Source of the DNA: Candidatus Opitulatrix roisinitermitis
GTDB taxonomy: Bacteria > Actinomycetota > Actinomycetes > Actinomycetales > Bifidobacteriaceae
Direction: 5' to 3'
NCBI GenBank assembly: GCA_031288055.1
Contig: JAITSD010000109.1
Coordinates: 1 to 15,249 of the forward strand
Length of the DNA stretch: 15,249 nt
The notes under the pieces are model-generated. The model was not told the origin of the DNA. It saw only the letters and a list, made by a program, of their open reading frames with translations, and did no database searches. Position numbers and translations under genes: made by a program. This document shows, one piece after another, positions 9,101 through 14,297 of the stretch (its first letter is position 1; every line of letters begins with the position of its first letter).

Positions 9101-9440
9101 TTTTTCACAAAATAATTTTAAGGTTGATATAGTTAATAAAATAGGCAAAACGGATAATATAATTGATATTATAAAAACCCGTCCAGTTCAAGCAGTTATA
9201 AATACTAGCCATAATTCAAATGCTGACAAAACTTCAACTACAAAACCTAAATTAAATAAAAAAATTCACCAAACCCAACTTGATGGTCAAAATATTCGAC
9301 AAACTGCCATTGAATACTCTATCCCTTTATTTACATCACTAGATACTGCTAGTGCTATATTAAGGGTTCTAGAAAGTCGATCATTTTCCATAGAATCTTT
9401 GCCGGAAAATAAAACAACTTACAAAAATCCAAAAATATAA
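6189..9440 (+). CDS. carB: Carbamoyl-phosphate synthase large subunit
   Basis: CarB uses two ATP to make carbamoyl phosphate from bicarbonate and ammonia supplied by CarA. The two homologous halves are visible: IGSGPIIIGQGAEFDYAG near residue 11 and ILGSGPIRIGQGVEFDYAT near 551. Each is followed by an ATP-grasp core (RPAFTLGGTGGG; RPSYVLGGRAME) and an EVNPR metal-binding stretch. The oligomerisation domain lies around 400-545 and the allosteric MGS-like domain from about 930. The total of 1083 residues exceeds the roughly 1060 of Bacillota enzymes. Part of the excess is a Lys/Thr/Asn-rich insertion at about 1005-1030 in the MGS domain. Segments such as SIAGFKEIEYEVMRD and EGYKVILVNSNPATIMTD match Bacillota enzymes closely. 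The start is fixed by the ATGA overlap with carA. Confidence 0.97.
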   Translation: MKKSINKILVIGSGPIIIGQGAEFDYAGTQACLSLKEEGYKVILVNSNPATIMTDNKIADKVYIEPLTYDFLADIIVREQPEAILPTLGGQTALNLALELHKSGLLDELNIELLGTKLSAIIKAEDRQLFKQLMDELNEPVPPSIIVQNTEDALTFAQNIGYPVIVRPAFTLGGTGGGICHNSKELKTITAGGLKLSPLNQCLIEKSIAGFKEIEYEVMRDINDNAIVVCNMENFDPVGIHTGDSIVFAPSQTLSDKEYQLLRDVSLKIIKALKIVGGCNIQLALNPNSFEYYIIEVNPRVSRSSALASKATGYPIAKIAAKLAVGRTLDKIKNPVTNVTLSCFEPALDYVVCKIPRWAFDKFQNGNRQLGSQMKATGEVMSIGRTVEESILKAVRSLEIDIQHPFLEEIKNSTINQIKQNLISVKDNRLFYILQALRQGITCQQISDITQIDLFFLDKLWHIVEIENELSNNKISVNLLKYAKRYGFSDNEIAKRWHISENDIRQIRHQNKILPTYKIVDTCAAEFEASSPYYYSTFESENESKPLGEKSILILGSGPIRIGQGVEFDYATVHSIIAVKKLGFKAIIVNSNPETVSTDFSISDKLYFEPLTYEDVLNIIELEKPLGVVIQFGGQTAINLAAKISEADIKIIGTNLNDLARAENRNLFAKAVKKMKIPQPPGATATTINEALQIANKINYPVLVRPSYVLGGRAMEIVRSDDNLQNYMKIAVGVSPNQPILIDKYIPGIECEVDAICDGKTVLIPGIMEHIEKTGIHSGDSMAVYPSQTLSSKQKQVICQYTSKLALGLNCLGLMNIQFIVQDDKVYVIEVNPRASRTVPFLSKITGIEIAEIATQVILGTSLIQLGFKKLLIDEPNKVYIKAPIFSFSKLQQIDTRLGPEMKSTGEVMGSDTTLDKALYKTFIATGLKIKNHGIIIFTVDNIDKTKALKLALRFRKLGYYIIATSGTSKYFSQNNFKVDIVNKIGKTDNIIDIIKTRPVQAVINTSHNSNADKTSTTKPKLNKKIHQTQLDGQNIRQTAIEYSIPLFTSLDTASAILRVLESRSFSIESLPENKTTYKNPKI

Positions 9441-9447
9441 AACGCCT

Positions 9448-10239
9448 ATGAAACAACTAAAAATTGTCCACCATCAAAAAATCGCTTATAAAACCTACAA
9501 AATAATTTTACAAGGATCTTTAGTTAAAAAATTCCATCAAGCAGGACAATTTTTAAATATTAAATTACCTAACAGTTCTATGTTACTTATGCGACCAATT
9601 AGTTTAGCTGACATTGACAAAATCCATAATACATGTACCCTTATTTATACAGTTGTAGGGAACGGCACTAAATTGTTATCAACTCTACCAACAGATCATA
9701 AATTAGAAATTTTGGGGCCGTTAGGAAAAGGTTTTAATATAGATTTTATAAAAGAAAGGGACACCGTTCTGCTAATTGGCGGTTCTGTAGGGGTGGCACC
9801 TTTATATGAATTAGCCAAACAAATTATTCAAAACCAAGCCTCAGTTATAGAGATTTTTGGCTACAGAACCGCCAAAAATATATTCTATACAAAAGAATTT
9901 GAACAATTAAATATATTAGATATTAACAAAAAAAGTAAATTATTTATTAGTACAGATAATGGTTCTAGTGGCAAAAAAGGCACAGTTGATAATTTAATTG
10001 ATGATATTTTGCCCCAAATTGAACCATCTGCTATTTATGCTTGTGGCTCCAGGCCTATGTTAAAACATATCCAAAAACGCTTTGCCAACTATGAAAATGC
10101 TTATATTTCAGTTGACGCCAGAATGGCATGCGGTATAGGTGCTTGTTACGGCTGTGTTTTACCAACTTACGACACAATATGGAATAAAAAAGTTTGCACC
10201 GACGGGCCAGTTTTTAAAACAAACGAGATACTTTTATGA
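9448..10239 (+). CDS. pyrK: Dihydroorotate dehydrogenase electron-transfer subunit
   Basis: PyrK is the FAD and [2Fe-2S] subunit of the class 1B dihydroorotate dehydrogenase; it passes electrons from PyrD to NAD+. The FAD-binding RPIS motif is at residues 49-52. The pyridine-nucleotide domain includes LLIGGSVGVAPL (108-119) and YACGSRPM (198-204). The cluster ligands are C228, C233, C236 and C250 (CX4CX2CX13C), all present. Length 263 is normal. It follows carB by seven bases and overlaps pyrD by four (ATGA). Finding it directly before pyrD supports an NAD-linked enzyme; it is the gene order of the Bacillus and Enterococcus pyr operons. Confidence 0.95.
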   Translation: MKQLKIVHHQKIAYKTYKIILQGSLVKKFHQAGQFLNIKLPNSSMLLMRPISLADIDKIHNTCTLIYTVVGNGTKLLSTLPTDHKLEILGPLGKGFNIDFIKERDTVLLIGGSVGVAPLYELAKQIIQNQASVIEIFGYRTAKNIFYTKEFEQLNILDINKKSKLFISTDNGSSGKKGTVDNLIDDILPQIEPSAIYACGSRPMLKHIQKRFANYENAYISVDARMACGIGACYGCVLPTYDTIWNKKVCTDGPVFKTNEILL

Positions 10240-11180
10240 CAGACAAAGAAAACAGATTATCTGTAAAACTGCCGGGTTTAAATTTAAAAAATCCTATTAT
10301 GCCATCTAGCGGCAGTTTTGGATTTGGCGAAGAATACGCCAAATATTACGACTTATCAAAATTAGGGGCTATCGTTACTAAAGCCACCACAATTGAAGCC
10401 CTTAAAGGTAACCCTGAACCCAGAATTGCTGAAACTCCGTCTGGTATGTTGAATTCTATAGGTTTACAAAATCCTGGTCTAGATATAGTAATAAAAGAAA
10501 AACTACCCTTTTTAAAACAATTCAATATTCCAATAATAGTTAATGTGGCAGGGTCTAAAATCGATGACTATATTGAAGTAGTGGAGAAAATAGCTAATCA
10601 ACCAGTTGTTTCAGCTATTGAATTAAATATATCCTGTCCTAATGTTAAACACGGTGGTATAGAGTTTGGTACCGACCCCAAAACTGCCCATCAGCTGACT
10701 AAATTATGTAAAAAAGTTTCCAAAGTGCCGTTATATGTTAAATTATCACCAAATGTCACAAATATAAAATTAATTGCCCAAACTGTTCAGGATGCCGGAG
10801 CTGATGGATTTTCACTTATAAACTGTTTATCGGGCATGGCATTTTGCCTAAAAACTATGGCACCAATATTAGCCAACAAAACTGGCGGTTTATCTGGTCC
10901 TGCTATAAAGCCAGTTGCTCTAAGAATTATTTATCAAGTGTCTAGCGTATCTAATTTACCAATAATCGGTATGGGAGGAATAACTAATACCGATGATGTT
11001 TTAGAGTTTATATTAGCTGGAGCAACAGCTGTATCTATTGGCACGGGAAACTTCACTGACCCTAACTTATGTTCCTCTATAATTGACAATTTACCCGAAC
11101 GCTTAGACTATTGGGGTATAAAATCGCTTGACGAATTTATAACCTTTGCTAAAAATAGGCGACAAAATAATTATGTTTGA
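10236..11180 (+). CDS. pyrD: Dihydroorotate dehydrogenase, catalytic subunit (class 1B)
   Basis: FMN enzyme oxidising dihydroorotate to orotate in the cytoplasm, paired with PyrK. The TIM-barrel protein is 314 residues, the usual class 1 length, with no membrane-anchoring N-terminal extension of class 2. The catalytic base is C134 in ELNISCPNVKHGG; Cys here is the mark of class 1. ANKTGGLSGPAIKPVALR (213-230) and IIGMGGI (FMN phosphate binding) follow. The Cys plus the adjacent pyrK make 1B the right subclass. Its end overlaps pyrF by eight bases, and its start overlaps pyrK by four, so translation is probably coupled. Confidence 0.96.
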   Translation: MTDKENRLSVKLPGLNLKNPIMPSSGSFGFGEEYAKYYDLSKLGAIVTKATTIEALKGNPEPRIAETPSGMLNSIGLQNPGLDIVIKEKLPFLKQFNIPIIVNVAGSKIDDYIEVVEKIANQPVVSAIELNISCPNVKHGGIEFGTDPKTAHQLTKLCKKVSKVPLYVKLSPNVTNIKLIAQTVQDAGADGFSLINCLSGMAFCLKTMAPILANKTGGLSGPAIKPVALRIIYQVSSVSNLPIIGMGGITNTDDVLEFILAGATAVSIGTGNFTDPNLCSSIIDNLPERLDYWGIKSLDEFITFAKNRRQNNYV

Positions 11181-11901
11181 AAAACGGCCAATTATAGCCC
11201 TAGATTTACCAAATAAAGAAATGGTTATCAGATTTATTCAAAAATTTGATTCTCGCAAAAAATTATTTTTAAAAGTTGGAATGGAACTGTTCTATAAAAC
11301 CGGTCCTTCGATTATAGACTATTTACAAAATCTTGGACATGATATCTTTTTAGATTTAAAATTACATGATATACCTAATACAGTTAAAAAAGCCATTAAC
11401 TCTTTATTATCATTGAATGTAGCCATTCTTGATATTCACGCAACTGGTGGCTTTGCCATGATGAAAGAAGCTAAACAAATTATACAAGATAACGCAAATG
11501 CCTCAAACAGACCCAAATTATTAGCCATAACTCAATTAACCTCTACTTCACAAAACGATGTACAAACTATTCAGTTAATTGACAAAACGCTTGAGGAATC
11601 AGTGTTAAATTATGCTATATGGGCTAAAAAAGCTGGACTTGATGGTGTTGTTTGCTCAGCCCAAGAAGTTAAAAAAATTAAACAAATTTTAGGACTTGAT
11701 TTTTTATGTTTAACGCCAGGTATAAGACCAGCTGGAAATAAAAATGACGACCAAAAAAGAATTATGACCCCCCGCCAAGCTAGACAAAATGGCTCTGATT
11801 ATATTGTGATTGGACGACCAATTACTCAGTCTTCAGATCCTGAAAAGAAATATTTAGAAATAAAGCACCAATGGAATTTAGACGGGTTAAATTATGAATA
11901 A
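11173..11901 (+). CDS. pyrF: Orotidine 5'-phosphate decarboxylase (type 1)
   Basis: Decarboxylates OMP to UMP, the last step of the pathway. The catalytic D-x-K-x-x-D array is D61, K63 and D66 in FLDLKLHDIPNTV. ALD (9-11), FLKVGMEL (33-39) and the phosphate-binding VIGRPIT near the C-terminus complete the site. The short type 1 form (242 residues) is found in Bacillota and many bacteria; mycobacteria and many other Actinomycetota carry the longer type 2 enzyme. The start ATG at 11173 is chosen because family members begin just before RPIIALD. A start at 11146 would add nine residues and lengthen the overlap with pyrD. The gene overlaps pyrE by eight bases. Confidence 0.95.
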   Translation: MFEKRPIIALDLPNKEMVIRFIQKFDSRKKLFLKVGMELFYKTGPSIIDYLQNLGHDIFLDLKLHDIPNTVKKAINSLLSLNVAILDIHATGGFAMMKEAKQIIQDNANASNRPKLLAITQLTSTSQNDVQTIQLIDKTLEESVLNYAIWAKKAGLDGVVCSAQEVKKIKQILGLDFLCLTPGIRPAGNKNDDQKRIMTPRQARQNGSDYIVIGRPITQSSDPEKKYLEIKHQWNLDGLNYE

Positions 11902-12532
11902 ACCAAATATAAATACTGATAATCTAAAAACTGATATAGCCTACAATTTATTAAAAATTAAAGCTATAACTTTATCCCCTAATAAACCTTTCACTTGGGC
12001 AAGCGGTATAAAATCTCCTATTTACACTGACAATAGAATAACTCTCAGCTATCCCAAAATTCGTCGCTCAATTAGTAAAGGCCTAGCCTATATCATAAAA
12101 CAAAACTACCCTGGTGTTGAAGTAATTGCTGGAACTGCCACTGCTGGCATACCACATGGAACTTTAGTGGCAAATGAACTTAATTTACCTTTTATATATA
12201 TTCGATCAAAACCTAAAGATCATGGACAAGGTAATCAAATTGAAGGCTTATTACAACCCCGTCAAAAAGTGGTTTTAATAGAGGATTTAATTTCCACAGG
12301 CTTATCAGTTATAACTGCTTCACAAGCTGTTGAAAAAGTTGGTGCTGAAGTTTTAGGAATAGCTGGTATATTCACATATAATTTAACAAAAGCCTCAAAT
12401 AATTTTAAAAATAATAATTATAAATTAATTACTTTAACTGATTTTGAAACTCTACTAAAAACAGCTAAAACAAAAAACTATATTGAAAATAAAGATATGA
12501 AACTTTTAAAAGATTTTGTAAAAAGTCTTTAA
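11894..12532 (+). CDS. pyrE: Orotate phosphoribosyltransferase
   Basis: Transfers ribose 5-phosphate from PRPP to orotate, giving OMP for PyrF. The PRPP-binding motif VVLIEDLISTGLS is at residues 126-138; the position after STG is Leu where Gly is usual. FTWASGIKSPIYTDNR (33-48), AGTATAGIPH (79-88) and the flexible-loop region RSKPKDHGQGNQIEG (104-118) are present. These blocks are the Bacillota form. Length 212 is normal. It is the last gene of the operon. No hairpin with a T-run follows the stop, so where transcription ends is unclear; the tRNA-Arg gene begins 83 bases downstream with its own promoter. Confidence 0.96.
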   Translation: MNKPNINTDNLKTDIAYNLLKIKAITLSPNKPFTWASGIKSPIYTDNRITLSYPKIRRSISKGLAYIIKQNYPGVEVIAGTATAGIPHGTLVANELNLPFIYIRSKPKDHGQGNQIEGLLQPRQKVVLIEDLISTGLSVITASQAVEKVGAEVLGIAGIFTYNLTKASNNFKNNNYKLITLTDFETLLKTAKTKNYIENKDMKLLKDFVKSL

Positions 12533-12548
12533 ATGTTGTTTTCATAAA

Positions 12549-12557
12549 TGCTATAAT
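12549..12557 (+). promoter_or_regulatory. Extended -10 promoter of tRNA-Arg
   Basis: TGCTATAAT is a perfect TG-N-TATAAT extended -10 element, about 58 bases before the tRNA. The -35 region 17 bases upstream (TTAAAT, 12529-12534) is weak and overlaps the end of pyrE, as is common for extended -10 promoters. Transcription would start near 12564 and give a 5' leader removed by RNase P. Confidence 0.6.
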
Positions 12558-12615
12558 AGATTTTATATATTGAGCTGAGTTTTAGAACCTACAAATATGA
12601 TAAACTGGAAAATAA

Positions 12616-12688
12616 GCGCCTGTGGCTCAATGGATAGAGCGTCTGACTACGGATCAGGAGGCTGGGGGTTCGAATCCCTTCAGGCGCG
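12616..12688 (+). tRNA. tRNA-Arg (anticodon ACG)
   Basis: A full cloverleaf folds: acceptor stem GCGCCTG (12616-12622) with CAGGCGC (12681-12687), D stem GCTC/GAGC, anticodon stem TCTGA/TCAGG, loop CTACGGA with anticodon ACG (12649-12651), a five-base variable loop, and the T arm with loop TTCGAAT. The T stem has two G-T pairs. The discriminator is G (12688) and CCA is not encoded. A34 is expected to be edited to inosine by TadA, reading CGU, CGC and CGA. Downstream repeats begin inside its 3' end. Confidence 0.95.
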
Positions 12689-12831
12689 CTTCACTTAAAA
12701 TCGTGTGCCTGAATAGATAAAATCACAGTGTTAATTTAATTTGTTTCACAAAGGTGAGGCACGCTTCACTTAAATTCGTGTACCTGTTGGGGCAAAATCA
12801 CAGCGTTAATTTAATTCTTTTCGCAAAATAG
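12682..12831. repeat. Two 75-base tandem repeats anchored on the tRNA 3' end
   Basis: Unit 1 (12682-12756) and unit 2 (12757-12831) align without gaps with 59 of 75 bases identical by my count. Both begin AGGC(G/A)CGCTTCACTTAAA and share AAAATCACAG(T/C)GTTAATTTAATT. The first seven bases of unit 1 are the 3' end of the tRNA acceptor stem plus discriminator. Each unit could form a small hairpin (AGGC..CG with CG..GCCT in unit 1; GCACG with CGTGT in unit 2). No reading frame of note crosses them. This fills the rest of the tRNA to DUF177 gap; no clear terminator is visible there on either strand. Confidence 0.8.
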
Positions 12832-12845
12832 TTAAAAATAAAAAA

Positions 12846-13343
12846 TTAATGTTTATGAGAAGTAGTTTTATTTAAATCCTCACCACAAAAATTACACAGT
12901 CCTTGGCAATTTTCATCACAAAGCGGTTTATAATCTAAACTTAAACCAACTGTATCAATTATCAAAGGAGTTAAATCAGCTTGTGTGCCATAAAGTTCAT
13001 AAACTGAGTCATTATCTTTGCTTTCGTTATACCTATCAGTAAAAAAAGCTTTAAATTTGCCTTGATGAATTTTATTTATAACTTTCAAGCATCTAGAACA
13101 TTCACCTTTTAGCCTATATTCAATAGTCCCTTCTAAATAATAACCATTTTTTACACCTGTAGCTGTAAAATTTAATTTAATAGGTTTAGTATTATCTAAA
13201 CCAATTAGCCGATTAGCCAACGATTGAGAAAAAATATTTTCCAATACAAAATCTTTATATGAGGCAGTATTTAACCCTAAATTATATAAATCAACTGTAA
13301 AATCTCTATTAATTATGGCCTTTGGCAAATTTTTAACCCTCAA
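12846..13343 (-). CDS. DUF177 (YceD-family) protein
   Basis: YceD/DUF177 proteins are small cytoplasmic proteins linked to large-subunit ribosome or rRNA biology by their usual place before rpmF; the mechanism is unsettled. Visible signs are the first Cys pair GECSRC (C82, C85) and the C-terminal cluster PLCDENCQGLCNFCGEDL (C142, C146, C150, C153), in the actinobacterial style. Length 165 is normal. The start is a TTG at 13343 preceded by a weak purine-rich stretch; no in-frame ATG lies nearby, so the exact start is uncertain. It lies 47 bases after dut. The rpmF gene that usually follows is absent; repeats and the tRNA lie there instead. Confidence 0.85.
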   Translation of the reverse strand: MRVKNLPKAIINRDFTVDLYNLGLNTASYKDFVLENIFSQSLANRLIGLDNTKPIKLNFTATGVKNGYYLEGTIEYRLKGECSRCLKVINKIHQGKFKAFFTDRYNESKDNDSVYELYGTQADLTPLIIDTVGLSLDYKPLCDENCQGLCNFCGEDLNKTTSHKH

Positions 13344-13390
13344 CTTACCTACTCGTTTACACTTTAAGCAATCTACTATAATTCATAACT

Positions 13391-13822
13391 TTAGTTATTA
13401 CCCGTTGAACCAAAACCAGCCTGCCCTCTTTGGCTATCAGTCAATTCATCAACTTCCTGAAAAACGGGCAATTCAACCTTTTGTACAACTAACTGGGCTA
13501 TTCTTTCACCTTTATCTATAGTAACTATTTGGCTAGTTGCATTATATAAAATAACGCACCACTCTCCTCTATAGCCACTATCAATGGTTCCTGGTGTATT
13601 CAAAACAGTTATACCCTTTTTTAAAGCTAAACCGCTCCTAGGATGGACTAGACCTACATAACCTTCAGGAATAGCTCCCATTAAACCAGTATGAACTAAT
13701 TGCTGTGTAAACGGTTTTATTTTAACCGCTTCAACTGAATATAAATCTGTTCCAGCATCGCCATCTTTAGCTCTTAAAGGCAGCTTGGCATACGAGTTGA
13801 TTTTTTTTAAAGGTATAATCAT
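13391..13822 (-). CDS. dut: dUTP diphosphatase (dUTPase)
   Basis: Trimeric dUTPase hydrolysing dUTP to dUMP and pyrophosphate, which limits uracil in DNA and supplies the precursor of dTMP. All five motifs are present: DAGTDLYS (22-29), HPRSGLA (60-66), GTIDSGYRGEW (78-88, catalytic D81), GERIAQLV (105-112) and RGQAGFGSTG (132-141). Length 143 is standard. The ATG at 13822 is the natural start. It lies 64 bases after the DUF4193 gene and 47 before the DUF177 gene, all on the same strand. The possible -10 TAATTT lies six bases before the ATG, so it may also be transcribed separately. Confidence 0.97.
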   Translation of the reverse strand: MIIPLKKINSYAKLPLRAKDGDAGTDLYSVEAVKIKPFTQQLVHTGLMGAIPEGYVGLVHPRSGLALKKGITVLNTPGTIDSGYRGEWCVILYNATSQIVTIDKGERIAQLVVQKVELPVFQEVDELTDSQRGQAGFGSTGNN

Positions 13823-13886
13823 TTTTATAAATTACAATCTTAAAACATAAACTAAATCTTAAATCTCTAATATTTATTTAAATAAT

Positions 13887-14165
13887 CTATAAACACTCTT
13901 TACATACGGAGGCATTATCAATCACCTCACCCAATTGTGATTTATGTTTTACCAAAAAACATTCAGAACAAATAAACTCATCCTCTTGGGGTGGCATAAC
14001 ATCAATATCTATTTCACTAACTTCTTCTATTTTAGGTAGATATTCACCAGACAAGGGCAAATCATTGTTTAATTCTTCACTTGGCGACACTGCTTTTTTA
14101 AGCCCTTTAAGTTGTTTTATTTTAGCAGAACCCGCAGTATTTAATCCTTTCACATTTATAGTCAT
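13887..14165 (-). CDS. DUF4193 zinc-ribbon protein
   Basis: A small protein of unknown function, found to my knowledge essentially in Actinomycetota. The acidic middle (EEVSEIDIDVMPPQEDE) leads into a zinc-ribbon with C66, C69, C88 and C91: EFICSECFLVKHKSQL ... CKEC, matching the DEFTCSSCFLVHHRSQL...CRDC form of mycobacterial members. The N-terminal 30 residues are basic rather than acidic, which is less typical. The neighbour dut repeats the mycobacterial arrangement, where the two lie close together; the intervening DUF3093 gene seen there is missing here. A good -35/-10 pair precedes it. This is the strongest taxonomic marker in the window. Confidence 0.85.
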   Translation of the reverse strand: MTINVKGLNTAGSAKIKQLKGLKKAVSPSEELNNDLPLSGEYLPKIEEVSEIDIDVMPPQEDEFICSECFLVKHKSQLGEVIDNASVCKECL

Positions 14166-14171
14166 AAATAT

Positions 14172-14199
14172 AAAATAACATAGATTATTTTTTTGTCAA
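14172..14199 (-). promoter_or_regulatory. Promoter of the DUF4193-dut-DUF177 group, likely leaderless
   Basis: On the minus strand a perfect -35 TTGACA (14199-14194), a 16-base spacer and TATTTT (14177-14172) are followed by six bases and then the ATG at 14165. That distance puts the start of transcription on the A of the ATG, that is, a leaderless mRNA. No Shine-Dalgarno sequence is visible. Confidence 0.6.
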
Positions 14200-14218
14200 C
14201 TATTTAAATAAATAATCT
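14182..14218. repeat. Inverted repeat around the DUF4193 promoter -35
   Basis: AGATTATTT (14182-14190) is the exact reverse complement of AAATAATCT (14210-14218); nine base pairs, 19-base centre. The TTGACA -35 box lies inside, so a factor bound to both arms would cover the promoter. Chance in AT-rich DNA cannot be excluded. Confidence 0.4.
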
Positions 14219-14221
14219 TAA

Positions 14222-14267
14222 TAAGAATTAACATCTTAAGTTCTAATTCTTAACATTCAATAATGTT
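14222..14267. repeat. Two adjoining inverted repeats upstream of ligA
   Basis: TAAGAATTA (14222-14230) pairs perfectly with TAATTCTTA (14244-14252), with CTTAAG in the loop. It is followed at once by AACATT (14252-14257) and AATGTT (14262-14267). The second repeat covers the expected -35 position of ligA, so these are candidate operators. They have no T-run and lie between divergent genes, so a terminator is unlikely. Confidence 0.4.
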
Positions 14268-14285
14268 TATAAAGAAAATAAAGTC

Positions 14286-14291
14286 TATAAT
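14286..14291 (+). promoter_or_regulatory. -10 box of ligA, likely leaderless
   Basis: A perfect TATAAT lies exactly six bases before the ATG at 14298, placing the transcription start on the start codon. No good -35 is seen 16-18 bases upstream and there is no Shine-Dalgarno sequence. Confidence 0.5.
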
Positions 14292-14297
14292 TAAGAT

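Noticed and set aside
11146..11172. Upstream start for pyrF at 11146
   Set aside because: It would add nine residues not typical of the family and lie deep in pyrD; the ATG at 11173 matches family N-termini.
12533..12615. Terminator after pyrE
   Set aside because: No stable hairpin followed by a T-run could be found between pyrE and the tRNA.
12682..12831. CRISPR-like repeats
   Set aside because: Only two long, imperfect, directly adjoining units with no unique spacers and no cas genes.
12682..12831. Functional phage or island attachment site
   Set aside because: The tRNA-identical core is only seven bases with one mismatch in the second copy, and there is no integrase in the window; kept only as a possible relic.
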